Numbered from the stretch's first letter, positions 8,002 to 14,987 are shown. The stretch is 18,879 nucleotides of DNA from JACRPI01 sp964385055 (GCA_964385055.1 CAYLMH010000028.1:1-18879); one strand, 5' to 3'. The notes: generated by a model not told the origin, from the sequence alone. Translations and numbers: made by a program.

Positions 8002-9537
8002 TTATGTTAATGCCCAGACTTTTGCTGCACTTATGCCTCCTGCAAAATAATCATCACCACACGCACTTGCACCAATCTGCAATGTGCCACCATCCGCAAG
8101 GACATCTGAAACACCAGTTACTTCTTCTGCCAATGAATTATCAACATACAGATACATTGTTTCTGTATCGGACATCCAAAGTCCAGTCAAACGAGCCCAG
8201 CCTCCGGAATAATCTCCTCGCGCTTCTTCTGACGCCGCATCTGTTGTTACTCTAAACGCGTATTCTAAGGCATCAATACTCAGACTAAAGGGCATCGTGT
8301 ACTCATCACAAGTATCACTACCATCTGCTGCCTCGCTGTTTATCCCAATAAGCATTGCATTTTGTGCTTCGTCAGGCATGACATAAACCATTACAACGAC
8401 TGCTTCTGCACCAACTACCCCGTCTGCAATATCAACTGTCAACGTATCACTGCCATCCAAATATCCATAATCTTCTCCCTCATCATCTGTATAGATATCA
8501 ACTGTGCCAGTTATAGTACCATCGCCACTTGTGTACATTGCAGTAGCACTATCTTCCACAAGATCAAAAAATAGATGATTCTCATCCATATAAGTATCCT
8601 GCGGATCAATGCTAAACGCAACTTCTATAGAATCAAGAAGCCCATCGCCATTTGTATCCTCTGTATTCGGATCTGAAATATATCCATCATCTCCTTCAAG
8701 AACTTCCTCATAGTCTGATAACGTGTCGTCATCTGTATCTTCATTCATTGGATCAGATGTGTAGCTATAGTCGTTGAGACCAAGAACTTCTTCGCCATCT
8801 GTCAATCCATCATCGTCTGAATCCGCATCAGCAGCATCAGTGCTATATGTTGTTTCTTCATCGTCTGTCAAGCCATCGTCATCTGTATCTGTTGTGGTGT
8901 CTGCTGTTTCTTCTTCTGCTTCCTCAGTAGCACAGCTTGTATAATCCTCCGCACAACCGTATGTACACTCGACTTCTTCTGTCAATAACTCCCCATAGTC
9001 GTTACATGAATATTCGGTTAATGTTCCTGCGTAATCATATCCTGCTTCACAGGATTCTGTGTATTCTACTTCTCCGCTGCCGTCATCATAGGTCACCACA
9101 CCTGCAGTATAATAATCACTGCCACCATCAGTGTCACTGCAATCCGCAACCATGACTTCATCATCTATACAATCAGGAATTTCGTCTGCATCATAATCGA
9201 CAGTATCGTCTTCGTCTGCACAAACATCGTCTGTATCTGCAACACCATCACCATCCGCGTCAGCAACTTCTTCTTCAGATTCTGCTTCTTCTTCCTCATC
9301 TTCTGTTTCTTCAGCGCAGTCTTCATCATATTCTGATGCTCTGCTTGTATAATATCCTGCTCCATACGATGCCAAAGCGCACTCATACGCTTCACCATCG
9401 TCATTACAGAGTATATCTCCTTCTCCTTCACAATCCGCTGCCAGACCCGAAGCTGTTGTTCCGACAGAACAGGATTGCGCTGTTAAGAAAAAGATTGAAA
9501 CGATTGATAAAAGAATGATGATTAATTTATTGCTCAT
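8002..9537 (-). CDS. Putative surface lipoprotein with TSP3 repeats, DGG-cysteine module and LamG-like C-terminus
   Basis: A 511-residue acidic exported protein. The signal ends LTAQS before Cys23. Residues 31-75 are the post-signal cysteine module shared with the 33-2159 and 2210-3673 proteins. A Glu-rich spacer (76-90) and one cysteine-type TSP3 repeat (92-123) follow. A DGG-cysteine module occupies 132-203 (CSDTDGGSDYYTAG). Four TSP3 repeats lie at about 216-312. Residues 320-511 form a LamG-like beta-sandwich, with MYLYVDNSLAEEV and LQIGASACGDDYFAGG near the end. It pairs with the 33-2159 protein in layout: both end in LamG-like domains and they lie at opposite ends of the locus. AGGTG sits 9 bases before the ATG. 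It is transcribed alone from the promoter at 9599-9619. A role in binding glycans or a partner cell is plausible but unproven. Confidence 0.9.
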   Translation of the reverse strand: MSNKLIIILLSIVSIFFLTAQSCSVGTTASGLAADCEGEGDILCNDDGEAYECALASYGAGYYTSRASEYDEDCAEETEDEEEEAESEEEVADADGDGVADTDDVCADEDDTVDYDADEIPDCIDDEVMVADCSDTDGGSDYYTAGVVTYDDGSGEVEYTESCEAGYDYAGTLTEYSCNDYGELLTEEVECTYGCAEDYTSCATEEAEEETADTTTDTDDDGLTDDEETTYSTDAADADSDDDGLTDGEEVLGLNDYSYTSDPMNEDTDDDTLSDYEEVLEGDDGYISDPNTEDTNGDGLLDSIEVAFSIDPQDTYMDENHLFFDLVEDSATAMYTSGDGTITGTVDIYTDDEGEDYGYLDGSDTLTVDIADGVVGAEAVVVMVYVMPDEAQNAMLIGINSEAADGSDTCDEYTMPFSLSIDALEYAFRVTTDAASEEARGDYSGGWARLTGLWMSDTETMYLYVDNSLAEEVTGVSDVLADGGTLQIGASACGDDYFAGGISAAKVWALT

Positions 9538-9586
9538 GAAAAAAACACCTCATTTTGGAAAATTATTATGAATACTCTTTTGTTCT

Positions 9587-9619
9587 TGAAGAAAATAGTA
9601 TATAAAGATTCCGAAAATC
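9587..9619 (-). promoter_or_regulatory. Promoter of the 8002-9537 lipoprotein gene
   Basis: On the minus strand the sequence reads TTTTCGGAATCTTTATATAC, with the TATA box at 9599-9606. The expected leader is about 38 bases. The box and the 14 bases downstream are identical to the promoter at 7941-7960. The remaining stretch to 9745 is AT-rich with short T tracts that may end the phosphohexomutase transcript; no gene is visible there. Confidence 0.7.
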
Positions 9620-9745
9620 CATTTTTTGTCTTTAGAATGGTCTCTTGTTCGAATCTTTTTAATTCTAAAAAATATGTTTAGGGATTCTTAAGCGGTGCTG
9701 AGCGAATCAAAAAGACGTGAGCATATCAGGAAGAAGAAATGGTGA

Positions 9746-11866
9746 CTAGAATAATTGAAAATAGTCCTTAAATGGCATTTTATACTCTGCTTCAAAGCAC
9801 GCATTTATCTTTTCAACAGGATCTTTGCCAAAAATTTTAAGTGCACGAGATATTCTTTCTTCATACTCTTGAAGAGTTATTTCTTTTTTCTCATACTTCA
9901 TTTTTGTTTCAAGCACGTTCTTTTCAACAGCAAAGTACTCTGTTTTTGTTTCTACAGAGAGTAGATCGGACAACAAATAGCCTCTCTCAGGCATTTCTAT
10001 GTTCAACAACTTATACGCTTCTTTGAGGAACGCATTCTTTATTTTATTTCGAAGATTTCTGCATTTTTGTTTTTCTTTTTCTAGTTCTTCATCTGCTGCG
10101 TTTTTTCCTAAAGGTTTTGCAACGACTTCCAAGTATATTTTCGTTTTTGGCTCTGTTCCCGAAGGACGCACAGTGATTTTCATGGATTCTACATGTTCTC
10201 CTGGCTCTAACTCAAAAACAAGCATGTTTCTTGACGCGGTGTCTGTCTCTGAGAGATGCTTTTCACCATCCCATTTGTCGGTAAAACATTTTACGGAAAA
10301 TTCTCCAATTTTTTTTGGTTTTTTTGTTCTGAGTTCATTTTGAATCATCGCAATCTTTTCAATGCCTGCTGCTCCTTGCATAATTAATGATGTCAGATAA
10401 TTTTCCGCATATCCATATTCTTTGTACATGTCATCAAGAAAGTTCACCACACTTTTGTTTTGTTCTTTTAGTGTTGCAGCAAGTTCCGCAAGCACAAGCG
10501 CTGCTGCTGCCGCGTCTTTATCTCTGCAATATGTTCCCACAAGATACCCATGACTTTCTTCAAGCCCAAGCAAAAAGTCTTTTTCTTTTTCTTGTTTTTC
10601 TAATTGCGCAATTTCGTTTCCAACATATTTGAATCCCACAAGAAGATCGTTGATTATCTTGATTTTGTTTTTCTCGCAGATTTTTGTGAGCAATGAAGAA
10701 GTGACTGTTGTTTTTGCAACAATTTTATTTTGTGGCTTTTGCTCTTTTGCGACAAGCGCAGCGAGGAGGATTATTCCAATCTCATTTCCGTTGAGGTAAT
10801 GCCATTTTCCGTCATGTTTTACTACTAATCCAAGGCGGTCCGCATCTGGATCTGACGCGAAAATAATGTCGCACGATGCTGCTTCCGGATTTTTGTAGCA
10901 GGTTTCAAAGGATTCTGGAACTTCTGGATTCGGAATGTTAAACTTGACATTTGTAAAAAAACCATCTGGTGTTTTTGTTTCGCTGTCTTCAATGACATCA
11001 AAACCTGCTTCTTTGAGCGCCTTGAAAACACTTGTTGAACCCACGCCATGCAATGGGGTATACATGATTTTGATCTTCTTGTTGTTGCTTTGTTTTGTTA
11101 TTTGCGCCGCGTTTATGACTGCCGCACTATACGCATCATCTACTTCTTTTCCTATCCATTTTATGAGCTCTTGTTTTTTTTCTCTGCTTATATTTTCCAC
11201 TGCATTGACTGTCTCCGCAACAACCTGATCTTCAGGAGGAATTAATTGCGACCCGTCAGCGCCGTAGATCTTTTTTCCATTGTCTTCTTTTGGATTGTGA
11301 CTTGCGCTGATAACAATTCCTGCGACTGCATGGAGATGAGGGACTGCAAACGAGAGCTCCGGGGTTGTTCGAATGTCTTCGAAAATATAGACCAAAAGCC
11401 CATTTGCCGTGTACACTTCTGCCGCTGCTTTTGCAAAATCTTTTGATGTCATTCCTTTCACGGGGTTTGTGAGGTTTGGGTCGTAGAGATTTGTTTCTGG
11501 ATATTTCCTGCAGTCGTAGGCGATAACGACTCCTCGCTCTTTTGCATCTGGATATTTTTTGAGAAGATACTTACTATGCCCTTGCGCAGATGCCTGGATA
11601 GTCCACGTGTTTATTCTGTTTGTTCCAATTCCCACAGGTCCGCGTCTTCCTCCTGTTCCAAAAGGAATCACCTGATAAAAACTGTCGAGGAGGAGTTCGA
11701 ATCTTTTTTTTTGAATTAAATAAATAATCTGATCTTTGTAGTCGCTAAATTCTGATTTTGTTAACCACTCAGAAATATTTTTTATTGCTGCTGTTTTGTA
11801 TTTTTCAGAAACTGATAGGAGAGCAAACTCATTGTTAAGCACTTCTAGAATTTTTTGCTCTGACAT
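9746..11866 (-). CDS. Phosphohexomutase (phosphoglucomutase/phosphomannomutase family) with C-terminal extension
   Basis: Alpha-D-phosphohexomutase, a cytoplasmic enzyme that moves phosphate between C6 and C1 of a hexose. All four active-site loops are visible: SASHNP with phosphoserine at Ser189, the metal loop DPDADR at 339-344, the sugar loop EESHG at 436-440, and the phosphate loop RPSGTEP at 567-573. The early GTGGRRG (70-76) and long N-terminus resemble the larger PGM2-like branch (about 550-600 residues). At 706 residues it carries about 110 extra, helical and charged residues after 595. Glucose or mannose is the likely substrate; sequence alone does not decide, and phosphopentomutase is possible. 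It lies downstream of a sugar nucleotidyltransferase on the same strand, fitting NDP-sugar supply. No Shine-Dalgarno is seen, and a TATA-like TTTAAAAG sits about 25 bases before the ATG, so the mRNA may be leaderless. Confidence 0.92.
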   Translation of the reverse strand: MSEQKILEVLNNEFALLSVSEKYKTAAIKNISEWLTKSEFSDYKDQIIYLIQKKRFELLLDSFYQVIPFGTGGRRGPVGIGTNRINTWTIQASAQGHSKYLLKKYPDAKERGVVIAYDCRKYPETNLYDPNLTNPVKGMTSKDFAKAAAEVYTANGLLVYIFEDIRTTPELSFAVPHLHAVAGIVISASHNPKEDNGKKIYGADGSQLIPPEDQVVAETVNAVENISREKKQELIKWIGKEVDDAYSAAVINAAQITKQSNNKKIKIMYTPLHGVGSTSVFKALKEAGFDVIEDSETKTPDGFFTNVKFNIPNPEVPESFETCYKNPEAASCDIIFASDPDADRLGLVVKHDGKWHYLNGNEIGIILLAALVAKEQKPQNKIVAKTTVTSSLLTKICEKNKIKIINDLLVGFKYVGNEIAQLEKQEKEKDFLLGLEESHGYLVGTYCRDKDAAAAALVLAELAATLKEQNKSVVNFLDDMYKEYGYAENYLTSLIMQGAAGIEKIAMIQNELRTKKPKKIGEFSVKCFTDKWDGEKHLSETDTASRNMLVFELEPGEHVESMKITVRPSGTEPKTKIYLEVVAKPLGKNAADEELEKEKQKCRNLRNKIKNAFLKEAYKLLNIEMPERGYLLSDLLSVETKTEYFAVEKNVLETKMKYEKKEITLQEYEERISRALKIFGKDPVEKINACFEAEYKMPFKDYFQLF

Positions 11867-11885
11867 TGTTCTCGCTTCGTATCTT

Positions 11886-11896
11886 CTTTTAAATCG
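11886..11896 (-). promoter_or_regulatory. Possible promoter of the phosphohexomutase gene
   Basis: On the minus strand GATTTAAAAG is centred about 25 bases before the ATG at 11866, and no Shine-Dalgarno is present. This fits a leaderless transcript, but the box is weak. Confidence 0.35.
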
Positions 11897-12017
11897 CCTT
11901 ATCGCTTCTGAATCCCTAATCTTTTTTTTAGTAATTATATTTTAATAAATAGATAAATTGTGTAGCTGGTCTTTCTTGTGTGCGTGTTCAGGAAACTGAC
12001 GAATATATTTTAATAAC

Positions 12018-12037
12018 TAAATAATATCGTTCCACTT
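12018..12037. repeat. 20-bp direct repeat, downstream copy
   Basis: taaataatatcgttccactt here repeats 12111-12130 exactly. The second copy is the last codons of the nucleotidyltransferase (KWNDI plus most of the final Ile codon and stop). This copy is a non-coding relic lying beyond the gene end. Confidence 0.9.
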
Positions 12038-12068
12038 CAATTCTTTCGCCAATTGGAAGCGAGATCGA

Positions 12069-12096
12069 GTATGACATTCATTTCATGATGTCATAC
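12069..12096. terminator. Hairpin after the nucleotidyltransferase gene
   Basis: GTATGACAT and ATGTCATAC form perfect 9-bp arms around a 10-base loop, with a further AAGCG/CGCTT pairing outside. It sits 13 bases past the stop codon at 12110. It could stop or stabilise the transcript. It has no clear T tract, so termination is uncertain. Confidence 0.45.
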
Positions 12097-12109
12097 GCTT
12101 ATAGACTAA

Positions 12110-12946
12110 TTAAATAATATCGTTCCACTTTTGCATCGCGTCTTCATAGCGCTCAAGGGTTCCTGTATCAAACCATTGTCCTGAGAACGGGAAACCAAAC
12201 AATTTACCATCTGTCGCAATTCTTGGAAACACTTCTCTTTCAATCGAACTTGCGCCTTTGGGGACAAGATCCAACACAGACGGTTCAAGAATATATAACC
12301 CTGCGTTAATCAAATTAGACGGCGCAGTTCCCGCAGCAGGTTTTTCAATGAATTCTTGGATCTTACTGCCCATTAATTTTGCAACGCCATACTGACTTGG
12401 ATCTGCGACTGTCGTCAACGCGAGTGTCGCTGCCGCGCCATTTTCTTTATGGAACAGATACATTTCATTAAGATCAATATTTTTTAACTCATCTGCATTG
12501 CACATCACGAATGTGTCGGTGAGGTATTCTCTTGCAAGATTCAACGGACCTGCTGTTCCGAGTGGATCTGTTTCTTCGACGTAGGTGATATTCACGCCGA
12601 ATCGTTTTCCGTTACCAAAATATTCTTTTATTTTTTCTCCTTTGTAGCCAACAGAAATAATAATATCTGTAATCCCATGCTTCTTGAAGAGGTCAAGTGT
12701 GTGCTGAAGGATTGGTTTGTCGTGAAGCGGAACAAGCGGTTTTGGAATTTCATTGGTGATTGGTTTTAATCGTGTGCCTTTTCCACCCGCAAGAATAAAC
12801 GCTTTCTTTGGTCTTGTTTGATCCATTGCTTTCATTAATAATAATTCTACTGCATGCGATCTGTTCTTTATTTTGAACCCATCGACTTGTTTGTCGACGC
12901 TTTCGAGAATACTCTGTTCTACTGTTAATGTGACTCGCTCTTTCAT
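12110..12946 (-). CDS. Sugar-1-phosphate nucleotidyltransferase with N-terminal ribbon-helix-helix domain
   Basis: Cytoplasmic enzyme expected to join a hexose 1-phosphate to an NTP, releasing pyrophosphate and giving an NDP-sugar. The transferase spans 47-278: AFILAGGKGTRLKPIT (49-64), IPKPLVPLHDKPIL, EETDPLGTAGPL (124-135), the metal site region MCNADE (148-153, where Ala replaces the usual Gly of NGD), FIEKP (199-203), NAGLYIL, and WFDTGTLERY. It is short, lacking the left-handed helix extension of bacterial GlmU or ManC. Residues 1-42 (RVTLTVEQSILESVDK, then NRSHAVELLLMKAM) form a ribbon-helix-helix, a DNA-binding and dimerising fold not normal for this family. Glucose, mannose or other sugars cannot be told apart. 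No Shine-Dalgarno is present, and the TATA box sits about 25 bases before the ATG, so the mRNA is probably leaderless. Confidence 0.92.
   Translation of the reverse strand: MKERVTLTVEQSILESVDKQVDGFKIKNRSHAVELLLMKAMDQTRPKKAFILAGGKGTRLKPITNEIPKPLVPLHDKPILQHTLDLFKKHGITDIIISVGYKGEKIKEYFGNGKRFGVNITYVEETDPLGTAGPLNLAREYLTDTFVMCNADELKNIDLNEMYLFHKENGAAATLALTTVADPSQYGVAKLMGSKIQEFIEKPAAGTAPSNLINAGLYILEPSVLDLVPKGASSIEREVFPRIATDGKLFGFPFSGQWFDTGTLERYEDAMQKWNDII
12111..12130. repeat. 20-bp direct repeat, coding copy
   Basis: Last codons of the nucleotidyltransferase gene, repeated exactly at 12018-12037. Confidence 0.9.
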
Positions 12947-12967
12947 TTATAGAAAGAACTGGAAAGG

Positions 12968-12989
12968 GTATATAAAAGTTATGAAAATG
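12968..12989 (-). promoter_or_regulatory. Promoter of the nucleotidyltransferase gene
   Basis: On the minus strand CATTTTCATAACTTTTATATA is a BRE-like CATAAC followed by a strong TATA box. Transcription would start at or within 2-3 bases of the ATG at 12946, so the message is probably leaderless. Confidence 0.65.
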
Positions 12990-13005
12990 TATGAGGATGT
13001 GTGAT

Positions 13006-13065
13006 GAACAAACTTTGTTCTTCTCACATTGTTCAAAACAAGTTTGTCGGAAAAACGAAAAAAAA
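13006..13065 (-). terminator. T tract plus inverted repeats after the 13077-13538 gene
   Basis: Twelve bases past the stop codon the minus strand has a run of eight T (13058-13065) and then five T. This is followed by ACAAACTT pairing with imperfectly matched AAGTTTGT copies (13009-13048) and the perfect palindrome GAACAAACTTTGTTC at 13006-13020. Confidence 0.5.
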
Positions 13066-13076
13066 GTGTTTAGGAA

Positions 13077-13538
13077 TTACCTAAATACTCTAGACATATT
13101 TGATATGTTTGCATTGCTTGGCTTTGGATATTCTTCATCGAAGATGTATGCGTCTGCTTCTGGTGCATCATCATCATCTGCCATGTAGGATAGTCCCCTT
13201 CTAACAAAGTAGTCGTCCCCTTCAACAAAGTAGTCGTCCCCTTCCAACAAGTCAAGGTCTGGACTGTTATCAAAAACATTTGGATCTGTACCTGCTGCAA
13301 CTTCTTCTCCATCTGAAACACTATCACCGTCCGTGTCAACATCATTTGGATCTGTGCCGAGTCGTCTTTCTTGATAATCTGAAAGACCATCTCCATCTGT
13401 ATCTGTTAATACTACCACCTGACCAGAAATATCATTACCTTCCCCAATATTTAGTTCTAAGAACAAACTTAAAATACCAATTGCTGCAACAATGCCAACT
13501 ATTGTAAAAATATACTTGCTTGTTTTGTCTTGAGTCAT
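13077..13538 (-). CDS. Small helix-anchored TSP3-repeat surface protein
   Basis: A 153-residue protein. Residues 9-30 are one hydrophobic helix (signal anchor), followed by DISGQVV at 36-42, the motif also found in three other anchored proteins of this window. Residues 45-90 contain two TSP3 repeats (TDTDGDGLSDYQE and DVDTDGDSVSDGEE) of the calcium-binding type. Residues 99-112 are two perfect copies of EGDDYFV, encoded by an exact 21-bp tandem repeat. The tail (119-153) begins with an Asp run and ends basic (SNMSRVFR). GAGGT lies before the ATG, and a TTAAATAT box is centred about 50 bases upstream. It probably sits in the membrane with an outward acidic domain. No further function can be read. 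Confidence 0.85.
   Translation of the reverse strand: MTQDKTSKYIFTIVGIVAAIGILSLFLELNIGEGNDISGQVVVLTDTDGDGLSDYQERRLGTDPNDVDTDGDSVSDGEEVAAGTDPNVFDNSPDLDLLEGDDYFVEGDDYFVRRGLSYMADDDDAPEADAYIFDEEYPKPSNANISNMSRVFR
13203..13244. repeat. Two perfect 21-bp tandem repeats inside the 13077-13538 gene
   Basis: aacaaagtagtcgtcccctt plus c occurs twice in a row, with degenerate partial copies on both sides. It encodes EGDDYFV twice and keeps the frame, so copy number could change without breaking the gene. Confidence 0.95.
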
Positions 13539-13583
13539 ATGAATACCTCTTTTTTATTATAACGCTTCTTTTTTAGAAAGACA

Positions 13584-13594
13584 CATATTTAATT
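13584..13594 (-). promoter_or_regulatory. Likely promoter of the 13077-13538 gene
   Basis: On the minus strand GAATTAAATAT is a TATA-like box about 50 bases before the ATG. It leaves a leader of about 22 bases that contains GAGGT. Confidence 0.45.
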
Positions 13595-13601
13595 CTTTGT
13601 T

Positions 13602-14123
13602 TTATCCAAACAGCGCAGCCAGTGTATCTGTGAGTCTTTCCATCTGCGCTTCGACATAGGGCCTTGTGAGTTTACCGATGTTCATACTTGTTTCCTGATG
13701 ACCTGTTACTGTAAAGAAATAGAGATACGCTGCATCTGCGTCAATCACTATATTCATAGTCACATTTTTCCCTGCTGCGATGAGCACCATTGTTTCCTGA
13801 TCTGGAACCCACTCAATCTCATCATTTAATGAAAACGTTGCTGTTTCTCGCGCAGGAATTTCGATTGTTTCAATAGTTCCTTCCAAAACTGTTTCTTCTT
13901 TTATTGTTCCAACATAACGAATTTCTTTGATTGTGACTGGAATTGCACTTGGATTGGAGAGTGTGCCAATTCCTTCTATCGTGAACTCGAGATTTCGATT
14001 CATACCCACTTCTGTTATTTCAAAGTCTTGCATCTCAACGGAATTTAACGCATAGAGTTGGTAGGAGGGGAAGATAGAAAGGAGAAGAATTATGACACTT
14101 GCGATAATAATTATTTTTTTCAT
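13602..14123 (-). CDS. Exported LEA14-like (WHy-type) beta-sandwich protein
   Basis: A 173-residue protein. Residues 1-24 are KK plus a strongly hydrophobic segment, either a cleaved signal peptide or a membrane anchor; no lipobox cysteine is present and the mature part has no cysteine. Residues 30-145 alternate short hydrophobic strands. They include LEFTIEGIGTLSNPSAIPVT, which has the NPxxxPVTI pattern of LEA14/WHy domains, and IEIPARETATFSL, the matching 'peg to a threshold' strand. The C-terminal 150-173 is an amphipathic helix. LEA14-like domains in archaea are small, often cell-envelope proteins of unclear role. No Shine-Dalgarno is visible; a weak TTTTTATC box about 25 bases upstream would make the message leaderless. 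The family call is by pattern only. Confidence 0.75.
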   Translation of the reverse strand: MKKIIIIASVIILLLSIFPSYQLYALNSVEMQDFEITEVGMNRNLEFTIEGIGTLSNPSAIPVTIKEIRYVGTIKEETVLEGTIETIEIPARETATFSLNDEIEWVPDQETMVLIAAGKNVTMNIVIDADAAYLYFFTVTGHQETSMNIGKLTRPYVEAQMERLTDTLAALFG

Positions 14124-14193
14124 ACTATTCAGAAAGTATATGTTAGATAAAAAGATAGCGGAAAAAGATTATTGCGTTTTTGAATGCATCAAC

Positions 14194-14293
14194 CCCGCCG
14201 CAGCTGGCGGCCTACGGACAAAATTTTTCAAATTTTGTCCTACGCGACACCCCGAAGGGGCCAACCCCCCGTCGCGTCGGCGCCAGCGGCGGG
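14194..14293. repeat. Multi-arm inverted repeat 1a (GC-rich, three-way-junction layout)
   Basis: Outer arms 14194-14209 (CCCGCCGC-AG-CTGGCG) and 14281-14293 (CGCCAGCGGCGGG) enclose two hairpins. The first is a perfect 11-bp stem GGACAAAATTT/AAATTTTGTCC (14216-14240) with a 3-base loop. The second is a 7-bp stem ACGCGAC/GTCGCGT (14242-14277) with CCCC/GGGG inside. It is much richer in G+C than the neighbouring DNA. No convincing gene lies here; the whole gap 14124-14479 is taken up by this and element 1b. Confidence 0.85.
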
Positions 14294-14316
14294 ATTGGAA
14301 AAAATTTGCTCTTCAT

Positions 14317-14443
14317 ACAAAAACAACATGGCGCAAACTGAGTGCAGAGGAAATTTCCATAAACCGTGTGGGAATTTCCTTTGCGAATAGGACATTTTTC
14401 GAAGAAAAATGGCCGTGTTTGCTGCCCTTGTTGTTGTTTTTGT
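14317..14443. repeat. Multi-arm inverted repeat 1b
   Basis: Outer arms ACAAAAACAAC (14317-14327) and GTTGTTTTTGT (14433-14443) are perfect over 11 bp. A second stem GCAAAC/GTTTGC (14333-14338, 14417-14422) lies inside. Within it are two hairpins: AGGAAATT/AATTTCCT (14348-14380) and CATTTTTC/GAAAAATG (14393-14411) with the 3-base loop GAA. The layout of one stem with two inner arms matches element 1a. GAATGCA occurs at 14182-14188 and again at 14451-14457, flanking 1a plus 1b. Confidence 0.85.
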
Positions 14444-14479
14444 GTGTTTAGAATGCACTTACTTTGAACTAAAACTTCA

Positions 14480-14929
14480 TCAGAAATAATTTCTCATAAA
14501 AAACTGTATGATGATCAGAACGATAAAGACAGTCACCAAAGCAATCAAGCCAAGCCACAGCAATGGTTTATAGCCGACGGATAGTTTTGGGATTGCAAAT
14601 TTATTCACAATACCTTGCAGAATTAACATGAACGCAACAAGAATAAATAATGCGCTTAATCCGAAATTGACAAGAAGCGCGACATACAAATTGGAGAGAA
14701 GAATGTAATTGGTGTGTATCGTCGCATATTCTGGAACTATTTGTCCTCTTGCAAGCTCTGCGCGTTCGAGTGCATTCAACTGATCTGATGCAGCCTGCGT
14801 AAACTGAATATGCGACGCAGCAAAAAGATTACTGAGATAGACTGTCGCAATAATCAAAAGAATTCCCAATGTTATTTGCGTGACTCCAATGATTCTTCGT
14901 AAATCCGCCATGTTCCCCTCTTTTGTCAT
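14480..14929 (-). CDS. Three-helix membrane protein of unknown function
   Basis: A 149-residue integral membrane protein with hydrophobic segments at about 14-36, 78-106 and 122-144. Residues 37-76 are a polar loop with helical character (AASDQLNALERAELARG). The gene is not recognised as a named family. Two starts are possible. The ATG at 14929 lies about 25 bases after a TATA box and would be leaderless. The ATG at 14911 gives 143 residues (MADLRR) and is preceded by GAGGGGA only 2 bases away. It is divergent from the 15036-15662 gene, with 106 bp between the start codons. Downstream lie the multi-arm repeats. Confidence 0.8.
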   Translation of the reverse strand: MTKEGNMADLRRIIGVTQITLGILLIIATVYLSNLFAASHIQFTQAASDQLNALERAELARGQIVPEYATIHTNYILLSNLYVALLVNFGLSALFILVAFMLILQGIVNKFAIPKLSVGYKPLLWLGLIALVTVFIVLIIIQFFMRNYF

Positions 14930-14947
14930 TGTGTTAGGATAAAACCA

Positions 14948-14958
14948 CTATAAATACA
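14948..14958 (-). promoter_or_regulatory. Promoter of the 14480-14929 gene
   Basis: On the minus strand ATGTATTTATAG is a TATA box centred about 25 bases before the ATG at 14929. Confidence 0.5.
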
Positions 14959-14974
14959 TTTGGATTTGCATTAG

Positions 14975-14987
14975 TAAATATTATATA
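14975..14987 (+). promoter_or_regulatory. Promoter of the 15036-15662 gene
   Basis: AAATATTATATAG is a TATA box that would start transcription near 15008. That gives a leader of about 28 bases carrying GAGGTG 5 bases before the ATG. Confidence 0.6.

Noticed and set aside
9640..9665. TTGTTCGAATC resembles a tRNA T-loop.
   Set aside because: No acceptor, D or anticodon stems can be built upstream and no CCA-type end follows; the area is plain AT-rich intergenic DNA.
14092..14458. Open frames of 60-120 codons on both strands across the GC-rich island.
   Set aside because: They arise from the inverted repeats. Composition is unlike a protein (Arg/Pro-rich on one strand), they lack ribosome sites, and one begins inside the LEA14-like gene.
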